DNA of 64,000 nt from Azomonas agilis (lineage in GTDB: Bacteria > Pseudomonadota > Gammaproteobacteria > Pseudomonadales > Pseudomonadaceae): NCBI RefSeq assembly GCF_007830255.1, contig NZ_VLKG01000004.1:124001-188000 (forward strand). The letters are read 5' to 3'. The notes beneath the pieces are model-generated. The model searched no databases, was not told where the DNA came from, and saw only the letters and a program-made list of their open reading frames with translations. Of the stretch, positions 52,891 through 61,104 are shown piece by piece (position 1 is the first letter of the stretch; each line of letters begins with the position of its first letter). The position numbers were made by a program, and so were the translations under genes.

Positions 52891-53718
52891 TTAATTCCTG
52901 ATAAATGAAGGCCGCCATGCCAGAGCAAAGCGCTCCAACACCCGGATGATTCCATCAATGAGCAGCCCCAAAAGGCTGTAGATCAACAGGCAGATGACGA
53001 TCACATCGGTACGCATAAAGTCGCGGGCATCGCTGGCTAAATAGCCCAGTCCGGCCGAGGTGTTGATTTGCTCCACAAACACCAGCGCCAACCAGGAAAT
53101 CCCCAGCGAGTAACGCAGGCCCACAAAGAACGAGGGCAATGCACCGGGCAAAATAACGTGCCAAATCAGCTCGCGTCGGGTTAAACCCAGCGTCTGTGCC
53201 GCCTCAATCAGCTTAGGATCAATGTTGCGAATCCCAGCAAACAGGTTCAGGTACACCGGAAAGGTGGTGCCCATCACAATCAGGGCTACCTTGGTAAATT
53301 CACCGATACCAAACCAGAGAATAAACAGCGGAACCAATGCCAAAGAAGGAATGGTGCGCAACATCTGCATGGGAGAATCCAGCAGAATTTCACCCCGCCG
53401 CGACAACCCAGCCACCAGTGCTGCCGCCGTGCCAATACTGACACCGATGAACAGCCCCAAACCGGCTCGCTGTAGGGAGGTCAACAGATGCCGCCCCAGC
53501 TCACCGCTGGCGATCAGCGTCCACAGGGTTTCGGCGATGGCACTGGGCGCGGCGATGATGCGCGCTGGAATCAAACCCGCGCGTGAAGCCAGCTCCCAGA
53601 GGCACAAAATCACCAAGGGGCTGATCAGGCGTAGGACGAAATCCGGGGTCTTCCATGGGCTCCGTCGCCATGCCCAAAGAGGGCTAAGGCTTAAGGGTTT
53701 AACATTCTGTTCAGCCAC
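52891..53718 (-). CDS. ssuC: ABC transporter permease, sulfonate/nitrate type
   Basis: A 275-residue inner membrane permease with about six helices and the EAA loop EAAQTLGLTRRELIWHVILPGALPSFFVGLRYSLG. LISPLVILCLWELASRAGLIP at the N-terminus is usual for SsuC. It belongs to the same unit as the ATPase (three-base gap) and starts 30 bases after the class II aldolase gene. Confidence 0.9.
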   Translation of the reverse strand: MAEQNVKPLSLSPLWAWRRSPWKTPDFVLRLISPLVILCLWELASRAGLIPARIIAAPSAIAETLWTLIASGELGRHLLTSLQRAGLGLFIGVSIGTAAALVAGLSRRGEILLDSPMQMLRTIPSLALVPLFILWFGIGEFTKVALIVMGTTFPVYLNLFAGIRNIDPKLIEAAQTLGLTRRELIWHVILPGALPSFFVGLRYSLGISWLALVFVEQINTSAGLGYLASDARDFMRTDVIVICLLIYSLLGLLIDGIIRVLERFALAWRPSFIRN

Positions 53719-53748
53719 GGGTGATTGCTCCTGGGTAATCCTAAATAC

Positions 53749-54549
53749 TTAACGGCGGTAGCCATCGCCTTGGCGTTCCAGCAGACGAATCAAAGCATCC
53801 CAATGGCGCTGGGTGATGGGCTGCTCAGCCTCTTCAGGGCGCTCAGTCTGGCGGCGTACCTTGTCGATGGCATCCTGAGGTGCAAACAGCAAATCGGTAT
53901 TGCCCCCTGATTGCGCCGCGATCTGGATATTGCAGGCGTATTCCAATACATGCAGGCGGCGGAAGGCTTGCTCTACAGTACTGCCTCCAGCCAACAGACC
54001 GTGATTGCGCAGAATCAGCAGGCTTTTATCCCCCACATTGGCAATCAGACGATCCTGTTCTTCTACATCCAGCACAATGCCTTCGTAGGTGTGATAGGCC
54101 ACACGACCGTAAGAGGCCAAAGCGTGTTGGGACAGCGGCAACAAACCCTCTTTTTGCGCGGAAACGGCGGCCCCGTCACGGGTATGGGTGTGCAAAATAG
54201 CGCGCAAATCCGGACGCACCCGATGCAGGGCGCTGTGAATCACATAACCGGCTTGGTTAATGCCCAGCTCCAAGGGGTCTTCAATCACGGTGCCATCGAT
54301 GTCAATTTTCACCAGATTGGAGGCGCTGACTTCATCAAACAGCAGGCCGAAGGGGTTAATCAGGAAATGTTCTTCCTTACCCGGAACCCGCACCGAAAAG
54401 TGGGTGTAAATATGATCCGTCCAGCGAAACAGGGCGGCCAATCGATAGGCTGCGGCCAATTTAACCCGCACCTCCCATTCATCAGCAGGGATGTGAGCGG
54501 GGCGAGCGCTGGCGGCTTGTTCATTAATGTGGCGGTTTAAGGCGGTCAC
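53749..54549 (-). CDS. Class II aldolase/adducin family protein (copy A)
   Basis: A 266-residue protein. RVKLAAAYRLAALFRWTDHIYTHFSVR at the N-terminus, the metal-binding LHTHTRDGAAVSA and RNHGLLAGGSTVEQAF, and NPFGLLFDEV are typical of the aldolase II/adducin fold. Members include fuculose-phosphate aldolase, MtnB and decarboxylases. It follows a second, divergent member by 21 bases, and the ABC permease comes next. It may cleave or dehydrate the carbon part of the imported compound. Substrate not predictable. Confidence 0.87.
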   Translation of the reverse strand: MTALNRHINEQAASARPAHIPADEWEVRVKLAAAYRLAALFRWTDHIYTHFSVRVPGKEEHFLINPFGLLFDEVSASNLVKIDIDGTVIEDPLELGINQAGYVIHSALHRVRPDLRAILHTHTRDGAAVSAQKEGLLPLSQHALASYGRVAYHTYEGIVLDVEEQDRLIANVGDKSLLILRNHGLLAGGSTVEQAFRRLHVLEYACNIQIAAQSGGNTDLLFAPQDAIDKVRRQTERPEEAEQPITQRHWDALIRLLERQGDGYRR

Positions 54550-54570
54550 GGTGGTAGTCCTCTGTTGGGG

Positions 54571-55416
54571 TTAATCCAAAAAGTCTGGTTCTTGGCGCAG
54601 TACGCGATCCCAAAACGGCAAGAAGCTGGCCCAGTTGGCGTACTCACTGCCGGTTAAAGCCGCCGTGCGTTCGGCGACTTCCGGGCGAATCAATTGCGGA
54701 GTTCCGGCGGCTTCGGCCAGAAGCTGGGCTTGGGCGGCGTTTTCAAAAGCGATGTAGCGCCAAGCCGCGCCCTCAACGGTTTGAGCTACAGTCAAATGAC
54801 CGTGGTTTTTCAGAATCACTGCTTTACGGTGGCCAATGGCTTCGGCAATACGGCGGCCCTCGCTGTTTTCCAACACCACTCCGGTGAAGTCATCAAACAG
54901 GGCGTGATCCTGATAGAAGGCGGTGGAGTCTTGAGTGAGCGGGTCAAGCAAGCGGCCCAGAGTTGACCAGCTTTTGCCGTATAAGGAATGGGAGTGGGCG
55001 GCAGCGTTTACTTCTGGGCGGGCTTTGTGCAATTCCGAGTGAATGGCAAAAGCGGCTTGGTTCAGGAAGCCTTCCCCTTCCACAATCTCGCCCGCGTGGT
55101 TGACCAACAACAAATCCGACACCCGAATATGCCCAAAGTACACACCGTGGGGGTTGACCCAAAAATGATCCTTAAACTCAGGGTCGCGCACGGTGATGTG
55201 ACCCGCGCTGCCCATATCAAAGCCCAGCCACGCAAACACCCGAAAGGCAGCAGCCAAGCGCTGTTTACGGTACAGGCGCTCCTCGGCCAATGTGGCTTGC
55301 TGGGGCGGCTGTTGCCAACGCTGTCGCACCGTACCTTCGCGGGCCAAGCTATAAGCGCTGGGTTTTAAGGGTGTTTTGTAGGAGACGGGACGTAAAACAC
55401 TTACGGAAGAGGTCAT
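54571..55416 (-). CDS. Class II aldolase/adducin family protein (copy B)
   Basis: A 281-residue protein with RLAAAFRVFAWLGFDMGSAGHITVRDPE, NAAAHSHSLYGKSW (metal His residues), ILKNHGHLTVAQTVEGAAWRYIAFE, and FWVNPHGVYFGHI. The N-terminal 50 residues are extended and Arg/Gln-rich. The ATG at 55416 has GGAAT at eight bases, and an earlier start at 55443 is less likely. It shows only family-level similarity to copy A, so the pair are not a recent duplication. Two such enzymes in one operon may form a hetero-oligomer or act in sequence. Confidence 0.87.
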   Translation of the reverse strand: MTSSVSVLRPVSYKTPLKPSAYSLAREGTVRQRWQQPPQQATLAEERLYRKQRLAAAFRVFAWLGFDMGSAGHITVRDPEFKDHFWVNPHGVYFGHIRVSDLLLVNHAGEIVEGEGFLNQAAFAIHSELHKARPEVNAAAHSHSLYGKSWSTLGRLLDPLTQDSTAFYQDHALFDDFTGVVLENSEGRRIAEAIGHRKAVILKNHGHLTVAQTVEGAAWRYIAFENAAQAQLLAEAAGTPQLIRPEVAERTAALTGSEYANWASFLPFWDRVLRQEPDFLD

Positions 55417-55432
55417 GGCAAGATTCCTTAAT

Positions 55433-56374
55433 TCAGTAACCACGCTGGCGGTCGACGGGATACAGCAAAGGTTGTCCAGTTTTAAAACGCTGGAGGTTGT
55501 CTAAAAAGCGCTCAGCGATACGACGCTGACCCAGCGTGGAAATCCCCGAGGTATGGGGCGAAATCCGTACCCTAGGATGCAGGTAGAGGGGATGCCCATC
55601 CGGTAGCGGCTCAGGATCAGTAACGTCCAAGGTGGCCAGCCCCAAGCGTTCGCTGTCCAAGGCTTCCAACAGCGCGGAGTGATCCAGCAGCGGCCCACGG
55701 GCGATGTTGATCAGATGCTGCCCCGGCTTGGCGTGGGCCAACAAGGCGCGCCCCACTAAGCCTCGGGTTTCTTCGGTGAGGGGCGCGGCAATCACCAGAT
55801 GATCGGCGCGGGCGAACAGTTCCTCTAAACTGGCAGCGGTTTCCACCCCAGCTAGCTCAATAAGTTGCTTGGAGCGGCGGCTGGCAATCACCTGCATGCC
55901 TAGGTGCTGCGCCTGCTCGGCCAAATGCTGTCCAATGCTGCCAAACCCCAAAATACCCAGCGTGCTACCGCGCACGGGCGTCTGAGGTATAAAACTCCAG
56001 CGCGAATCCTTAACCCACAGCTCAGGGATACGCTTGGTGGCGGAAAAAATCGCCGCCAGTACATACTCGACGATGGCCTCAGTGGCCGTACCCTGAGCAC
56101 TGGCTACCGGGCGCTGAAACAGCCATTTTGGATAGGCATCAATGCCCGCCGAAGAAAGCTGTGTCCACTGCACCTGAAAGGGCCAGCCCGCTGGCGGCTG
56201 TGGCTGGCTGAGTCCGCGAATTTCGATGGGCCGCACCAAGAGCGCTGCTGTTTGTTCCGGTAATTTCGGCAACAAACCCAGTGTAATGCCGATGACCTCG
56301 TCCTGCGGCAACTGGCTCTGCAAAAACCGATTCGTGGCCTCGTCCAACTGGCTGGCAATCAACAGGCCGCTCAT
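55433..56374 (-). CDS. D-2-hydroxyacid dehydrogenase
   Basis: A 313-residue D-2-hydroxyacid dehydrogenase. NAD motif GFGSIGQHLAE, catalytic Arg in INIARGPLLDHS, Glu in VTDPEPLPDGHPLY, and His in RISPHTSG, as in the GhrA/GyaR group. The start overlaps the acyl-CoA dehydrogenase-like stop as ATGA, so translation is coupled; a longer frame to 56455 is rejected. It may reduce or oxidise the 2-oxo/hydroxy acid left after desulfonation. Confidence 0.88.
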   Translation of the reverse strand: MSGLLIASQLDEATNRFLQSQLPQDEVIGITLGLLPKLPEQTAALLVRPIEIRGLSQPQPPAGWPFQVQWTQLSSAGIDAYPKWLFQRPVASAQGTATEAIVEYVLAAIFSATKRIPELWVKDSRWSFIPQTPVRGSTLGILGFGSIGQHLAEQAQHLGMQVIASRRSKQLIELAGVETAASLEELFARADHLVIAAPLTEETRGLVGRALLAHAKPGQHLINIARGPLLDHSALLEALDSERLGLATLDVTDPEPLPDGHPLYLHPRVRISPHTSGISTLGQRRIAERFLDNLQRFKTGQPLLYPVDRQRGY

Positions 56375-57570
56375 ACAGCAGGACTCGCGGCAAAGGCCTG
56401 TTTGCCCACGGAGGAAAACACCACATCGTCCTGAGGTGTATGTACCCGCGCGCAAAGCACATCGCGGTAGTGGCGCTCCAGTGGAAATTGACGCGATAGA
56501 CCGGGATTACCCGCCGCCTCCACCGCTAAGGACACCGCTTCAATAGCATTTTGGGTGACTAGCTGTTTGATTTGCCCCGCATGCTGAGCGGGCACCTGTC
56601 CCGCCGCCGCGTTATCCAATAGCTGACGATTGGCAAACAGCAGCGTATCAATACGACCTACGGCCTCCTGAAAGCGTGGCAAGCTGGACAGCGGTGCGCC
56701 CAAATTGGACGGTGTACGCACTTGCAACCAGTTCACCAACCAATCCCGTGCCGCAATAGCAATCCCATCGTACAGAGACGACAACAGCACCGACATCCAC
56801 AGCGCGCCCTGCGGATCAAACTCCGGGGTAGGGGCACTCCAAGGGCTGACGCTCACCGCATGATCCAGCGGCACGCGAACCCCTGAAAACTCGACCTTAT
56901 GGCTGCATGTAGCGCGCATGCCCAAATGATCCCAGTCCTCGACGATACGAATACCGGGGGTGTCCTTGTGTACCAACCAAGCACCGACCAGAGGATCAAC
57001 ATCATCACTGCGCGCCCAAACCAGATACCAAGTCACGCCAAAGCTGCCGGTGGAATAGATTTTGCTGCCGTCAATAATCCAGCCTTCGGGGGTACGGCGG
57101 GCAATAGTGGCCGGAAGTCCGCCGCGTACTGGTGTTCCTAATTCGGGCTCCACGCGGAAAGCATTAATCAGCGCCCCCTCAAGTACGGCTTCGCGGCTCA
57201 CTCGTAAGCGCAAATGCTCCGGCCAGCGCGTGTTGAACTGCAAACGGTGCAAATGCAGGTATTGCATGACCAAGATCAGTGCTGTCGAAGGCTCACCCTG
57301 TGCCACGGCAGAAATCACCTGACGGGCTTCAGTCAAATTGGCTTCTGCACCCCCTAATTCTTTGGCTACCGTTAGGCCCAACAGGCCCCGCTGCTGCAAC
57401 AGGCGGAAATTTTCCCAAGGGAAGTCACTGCTGCGATCCAAATCAGCAGCTCCTGAAGCCAAAATAGGGGTCAATTCAGCCAGTGTGGCCGCCAGATCGC
57501 TAATACCGCGATGTAGGGGGCTGATGTTGCTGGCGGTCAGCGCGCCGCCTGTCTGCACAGAAAAACTCAT
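56371..57570 (-). CDS. Acyl-CoA dehydrogenase-fold flavin monooxygenase, DszC/SfnC-like
   Basis: A 399-residue member of the acyl-CoA dehydrogenase fold. The N-terminal helical domain has GLLGLTVAKELGGAEA, and the middle domain has GWIIDGSKIYSTGSFGVTWYLVWA and DWDHLGMRATCSHKVEFSGVRVP. It lacks the usual catalytic Glu context and the CoA-binding motifs, and it resembles DszC/SfnC enzymes that use reduced flavin to oxygenate sulfur compounds. First gene of the 12-gene operon; its ribosome site AAAGG can be paired by leader sequence. Function inferred from family and context. Confidence 0.87.
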   Translation of the reverse strand: MSFSVQTGGALTASNISPLHRGISDLAATLAELTPILASGAADLDRSSDFPWENFRLLQQRGLLGLTVAKELGGAEANLTEARQVISAVAQGEPSTALILVMQYLHLHRLQFNTRWPEHLRLRVSREAVLEGALINAFRVEPELGTPVRGGLPATIARRTPEGWIIDGSKIYSTGSFGVTWYLVWARSDDVDPLVGAWLVHKDTPGIRIVEDWDHLGMRATCSHKVEFSGVRVPLDHAVSVSPWSAPTPEFDPQGALWMSVLLSSLYDGIAIAARDWLVNWLQVRTPSNLGAPLSSLPRFQEAVGRIDTLLFANRQLLDNAAAGQVPAQHAGQIKQLVTQNAIEAVSLAVEAAGNPGLSRQFPLERHYRDVLCARVHTPQDDVVFSSVGKQAFAASPAV

Positions 57571-57596
57571 GGGCTACCTTTGCTTTGAAAAAGCGG

Positions 57597-57641
57597 TTAC
57601 GGAAGCCTGGGCGGACAGCAAGGTGGAAGTAGGCTGAACAC
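57597..57641 (-). CDS. Cys-Cys leader peptide candidate (cysteine attenuator)
   Basis: A GTG-started 14-residue frame, MFSLLPPCCPPRLP, with GGAGG eight bases upstream. It carries tandem Cys codons (TGC TGT) at positions 8-9 and ends 26 bases before the first gene of a sulfur-acquisition operon. Downstream, GGCTTCC (57607-57601) can pair with GGTAGCC (57578-57572), enclosing a GCTTT-TTC-AAAGC hairpin and burying the ribosome site AAAGG of the first gene. A ribosome paused at the Cys codons would reach into this stem. It is too short for standard gene callers. Confidence 0.6.
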   Translation of the reverse strand: MFSLLPPCCPPRLP

Positions 57642-57649
57642 CCAGATAG

Positions 57650-57672
57650 CCTCCACCTAGAGGGGTCGGTCT
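57650..57672 (-). promoter_or_regulatory. Shared leader element of the sulfur island, minus-strand copy
   Basis: On the minus strand AGACCGACCCCT is followed after four bases by GTGGAGG, which supplies the ribosome site of the Cys-Cys leader. It matches the copy at 36277-36300. Its position between promoter region and leader suggests a common transcription start and 5' end. Confidence 0.6.
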
Positions 57673-57674
57673 TT

Positions 57675-57691
57675 TAAGAACCGTATTCTTA
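57675..57691. promoter_or_regulatory. Operator-like palindrome in the divergent sulfur promoter region
   Basis: TAAGAA-CCGTA-TTCTTA is a perfect six-base inverted repeat with a five-base centre, directly upstream of the shared leader element. Two more repeats lie in the same gap: TTGGTTA/TAACCAA at 57716-57741 and AAACTTAT/ATAAGTTT at 57859-57878. Candidate regulators are CysB/Cbl-type proteins, inferred. The gap 57642-57975 otherwise holds no gene except short leader frames. Confidence 0.45.
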
Positions 57692-57898
57692 TGTTTTAGC
57701 TCTGTAAAATTCTTTTTGGTTATTAACTAATTATTAACCAATCACATTTTTAGTCATTCAAAAAATGCAAAAAAATTATTTTAAGCCGCGCAGGCTCCAG
57801 CATGGCTCTGTACAGCGCACGGCTCACCGCCTTTTTTTATAAAAATAAAAAATAATATAAACTTATTTCTATAAGTTTTTTGCATATACATTCGCCCT

Positions 57899-57967
57899 GT
57901 GTCTAACATCCGTACATCCCCTGCCGCGCAGTGCAGGGAGCCTAGTAAATTAGAAGCGAATGGATAG
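57899..57967 (+). CDS. Possible short leader ORF before the SsuD-like gene
   Basis: A GTG-started 22-codon frame with one Cys (codon 12) ends inside the ribosome site of the SsuD-like gene (TAG within GGATAGGAG). The Cys codon lies in a CCCTGC/GCAGGG hairpin (57919-57938). It lacks a clear ribosome site, so translation is doubtful. Confidence 0.25.
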   Translation: MSNIRTSPAAQCREPSKLEANG

Positions 57968-57975
57968 GAGACAAC

Positions 57976-59082
57976 ATGAGTCTGGAATTTATCGGCTTTA
58001 TCGGCCCACAAGAAAGCAGCGAATCACTCTCCCCTCGTGGCCCCATTGTGGACGTGAACTTCATTAACGCCTTTGCCCAAGCCCAGGAATACGGCGGTTT
58101 CGATAAGGTGCTGCTGGCAGTTAACACAGCGGCACCGGATTCGCTGGTATTGGCCAGTTATGTAGCGGCGCAAACCCAAAAGCTGGGACTGCTGGTAGCG
58201 CACCGTCCCGGGTTCCAAGCGCCAACCTTTGCCGCGCGCCAATTGGCCACCCTTGACCAACTGACCCAAGGCCGTGCGGCAGTCAACATTATTACCGGCG
58301 GCGACAGCGGCGACCTGCAACGCGACGGCGAAACAGTGCTGAATAAGGATGAGCGCTACAAGCGCACCGATGAATATCTGGAGATCTTCAAAAAGACTTG
58401 GACCAGCGAGCAGCCCTTCGACCATCAAGGCGACTTCTATCGCATTGAAGACAACCTGACCCAGGTTAAACCAGTGCAAAAACCCTATTTGCCCATCTTC
58501 TTCTCCGGTGCTTCCGATGCAGCGGTAGAGGTCGCGGCCAAACACGCAGATGTGTATATGATGTGGGGCGAGCCAGTGGAAGAAATTCGCGCGCGCATCG
58601 CTCAGGTACGCAAAGCGGCGGCTAAGTACGGTCGGGAAAAACACATTCGCTTCAGCCTGTCCCTACGTCCAATTCTGGGAGCCACCGAAGCCGTCGCTTG
58701 GGATCGAGCCAACCAAATTTTGGAAGATGCCAAACTGCGCGTAGGTGAACAGGGCGGCTGGCGGCGCTTTAAAGAAGGCGCTAAAACCAACATCGGCTCC
58801 GAGCGGCTGGTGGAGTTCTCGCGCCAAAAACGCGTTCACGACCAACGCCTGTGGACAGAAATCGCCGCCCTAACCAGTGCCAGCGGTAACTCCACTTCAT
58901 TGGTGGGCACGCCGGATCAGGTTGCCGAAGCCGCTTTGGAATACTACAAAGTGGGCGTAACCACCTTCCTGTTCCGCGGCTTTGATCCGCTACGCGATGC
59001 GGTGGAGTACGGTCAAGAATTGCTGCCACGCATTCGGGCCTTGGTAGAGCAACAATCCGTCAAGCCCGCCTTAGCCAGCTAA
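57976..59082 (+). CDS. FMN-dependent alkanesulfonate monooxygenase-like protein (SsuD family)
   Basis: A 368-residue luciferase-like monooxygenase close to SsuD. LVAHRPGFQAPTFAARQLATLDQLTQGRAAVNIITGG is the typical sulfonate monooxygenase core. GDFYRIEDNL and PIFFSGASDAAVEVAAKHADVYMMWGEP also match SsuD, as does a C-terminal LVGTPDQVAEAALEYYKVGV-TFL. It would use reduced FMN and oxygen to release sulfite from an alkanesulfonate. It is divergent from the 12-gene operon, with a TAGGAG ribosome site. A weak hairpin at 59100-59123 may end its transcript. Confidence 0.9.
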   Translation: MSLEFIGFIGPQESSESLSPRGPIVDVNFINAFAQAQEYGGFDKVLLAVNTAAPDSLVLASYVAAQTQKLGLLVAHRPGFQAPTFAARQLATLDQLTQGRAAVNIITGGDSGDLQRDGETVLNKDERYKRTDEYLEIFKKTWTSEQPFDHQGDFYRIEDNLTQVKPVQKPYLPIFFSGASDAAVEVAAKHADVYMMWGEPVEEIRARIAQVRKAAAKYGREKHIRFSLSLRPILGATEAVAWDRANQILEDAKLRVGEQGGWRRFKEGAKTNIGSERLVEFSRQKRVHDQRLWTEIAALTSASGNSTSLVGTPDQVAEAALEYYKVGVTTFLFRGFDPLRDAVEYGQELLPRIRALVEQQSVKPALAS

Positions 59083-59135
59083 GAAGCTGGCCACCCTATG
59101 CGGGCTATCTCAGCATGGCCCGCTTGCCTAATCAG

Positions 59136-59612
59136 CTACAACCCTTGCTCAAGGTAGGTCGGTGTAATCAGCACCGGGTAGTGTTCCAAATCCAGCAAAC
59201 GTGCTAAATCGTCCCCGGTTACAGGCAGTAACAGCAGCCCGTCAACCAACACACTCAATTCGTTCACCGAGTCCGGTGAGGCCGCATTCACCACAAGGCC
59301 CGTGGCTTTTAGGCGCTGGAGCAGGCTTTTATTTGCTCTGAGCCAATTGCGCGACAAACTGTCGTTACCTATAAGAAAAACCGGATTTAAACCCGGCATA
59401 TCAATCGCACGATCCTCAATAAAACCGGGGGATAAACGCATAGAAATCACAGGAAATACGTCCGCTATAGCCGGTGATTCTTGCTGGAATAGGCTCCAGG
59501 TTGCATTAAGCTCAGGGCTATCTGATCCCTTGTGTGAAGGTTGAGCGGCCACAGCCCAACTGGCACATAGGCTAACCAGAATACTAAAGATCATCCGAGG
59601 TATCGGGGTCAC
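59136..59612 (-). CDS. Integrating conjugative element protein, PFL_4695/DUF2859 family (orphan)
   Basis: About 158 residues with a signal peptide (ILVSLCASWAVAAQP). The mature part has MPGLNPVFLIGNDSLSRNWLRANKSLLQRLKATGLVVN and ends with GDDLARLLDLEHYPVLITPTYLEQGL, which I recognise as the DUF2859 family found in the type IV secretion module of integrating conjugative elements. No other ICE gene is nearby, so it is probably a leftover. Start could be GTG at 59612 or ATG at 59594. Confidence 0.75.
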   Translation of the reverse strand: MTPIPRMIFSILVSLCASWAVAAQPSHKGSDSPELNATWSLFQQESPAIADVFPVISMRLSPGFIEDRAIDMPGLNPVFLIGNDSLSRNWLRANKSLLQRLKATGLVVNAASPDSVNELSVLVDGLLLLPVTGDDLARLLDLEHYPVLITPTYLEQGL

Positions 59613-59869
59613 AGGCTGTCTTCTTTCATTCTGTCTGATGCGTTGAGTATCGCACGATCTGAGGCAGCTAAATAGGTTGTTTATTTGGGTTTCACCCCAT
59701 GTAAATACCTCGATTTTGAGCGCTTTAGTGTTAAGAAGATAAGTGGGCCTTAAACACCTGAGTCAATATATGGTGTGGAAATTTATGGATGCGTTAAGGT
59801 AGGTGGTGCTTGAGGAACTAAGACTGGCGTTGGTCTTGAAGACCTAAGCACATATAAAGAAGGATCAGT

Positions 59870-60961
59870 ATGAAGCTGTTTCAATGCCAACATTGTGGTC
59901 AGACACTGTATTTTGAAAATGTACGCTGCCTGCGTTGCAATCACACATTGGGCTATCTCTCCCCTTTAAACCGAATGGCTGCCGTTGAACCTGATGGCTC
60001 TGTATGGCGGATTTTACCGAACAATGGAGCAGCTCCTGACACACAGCGCTGGCGATTTTGTCGTAACTGGGAAGTCAGTGCCTGTAACTGGATGATACCT
60101 GTGGATGAACATTCGGGCGAGGACGCAGAATTCTGTCCCGCTTGCGCACACAACCGCACTATTCCAGATTTATCAAATCCCGAAAACCTAGCGCGCTGGC
60201 AGAAAATTGAGGTGGCGAAGCGGCGGTTGCTCTACACAATTTTGCGGCTTAATTTACCCTGTCCCTTACCGGGTAGTGATCATCCTGAGCCGCTGGTGTT
60301 TGACTTTCTTGCTGATGACCCTAAGGGGGGTGCAAAGGTCATAACAGGCCATGCTGATGGACTCATTACCATTGCCTTGAACGAAGCAGATGATGTCCAA
60401 CGTGAGAAAATGCGCCAAGATCTGAACGAGGTATACCGTACCTTGCTGGGCCATTTTCGCCATGAAGTAGGGCACTATTATTGGGACATCTTAGTGCGGG
60501 ATGGCGGTGACTGTGAATCTTTCCGTATTTTATTTGGGGATGAGCGAGCAGATTACCGTGCTGCGCTAGATCGCCATTATGAGAAAGGCCCTCCTGTAGG
60601 TTGGAAAGACTCTTATGTATCCTCCTACGCGACTATGCATCCTTGGGAGGATTGGGCAGAAACTTGGGCTCATTACCTGCATATCGTCGATACCTTGGAA
60701 ACTGCTGCGGCACTGGGCATGCAGATTGAGCCAGAAATAGACGAGCATCATGAGCTAACGGCGGATGTTAATTTTAACCCTTATCAAGGTTTAAACGCAG
60801 ATAGACTAATTTCAGCTTGGGTTCCACTAACAGTTGCACTCAATACGCTGAACCGATCAATGGGACAATCTGATCTCTATCCTTTTGGGCTACCTGAACG
60901 GGTGAGACAGAAACTGTCTTACATACATAACCTTATTAAAAAACACAGCCTTAATAAATGA
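59870..60961 (+). CDS. Putative zinc-binding metallopeptidase (Peptidase_Mx-like) with N-terminal zinc ribbon
   Basis: A 363-residue protein. Residues 1-30 have two Cys-x2-Cys pairs (CQHCGQ, CLRCNH), and CPAC follows near residue 96, giving a zinc-ribbon-like head. The catalytic HEVGH motif is near residue 200 in HFRHEVGHYYWD, and WEDWAETWAHYLH may supply the third zinc ligand. This fits the family of putative zinc-binding peptidases common in proteobacteria. There is no signal peptide, so it is cytoplasmic. Ribosome site AAGGAT. Function unknown. The 59613-59869 gap before it holds no gene that I can see. Confidence 0.85.
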   Translation: MKLFQCQHCGQTLYFENVRCLRCNHTLGYLSPLNRMAAVEPDGSVWRILPNNGAAPDTQRWRFCRNWEVSACNWMIPVDEHSGEDAEFCPACAHNRTIPDLSNPENLARWQKIEVAKRRLLYTILRLNLPCPLPGSDHPEPLVFDFLADDPKGGAKVITGHADGLITIALNEADDVQREKMRQDLNEVYRTLLGHFRHEVGHYYWDILVRDGGDCESFRILFGDERADYRAALDRHYEKGPPVGWKDSYVSSYATMHPWEDWAETWAHYLHIVDTLETAAALGMQIEPEIDEHHELTADVNFNPYQGLNADRLISAWVPLTVALNTLNRSMGQSDLYPFGLPERVRQKLSYIHNLIKKHSLNK

Positions 60962-61104
60962 TTTTGTATGCATTGGTGCTTTGTTAATTGTCACTATTAA
61001 GTTGACAGTATTTCAGAAATATCCGGCTATTTAAGCTCGTTTAATGACGCTAAAGTGGGACCATCTGTTAACCACTCTGCATCAAACATCACAGGTAGCC
61101 TTTC

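Noticed and set aside
58024-58644. 206-codon minus-strand frame
   Set aside because: Antisense to the SsuD-like gene, which has strong family motifs and a good ribosome site.
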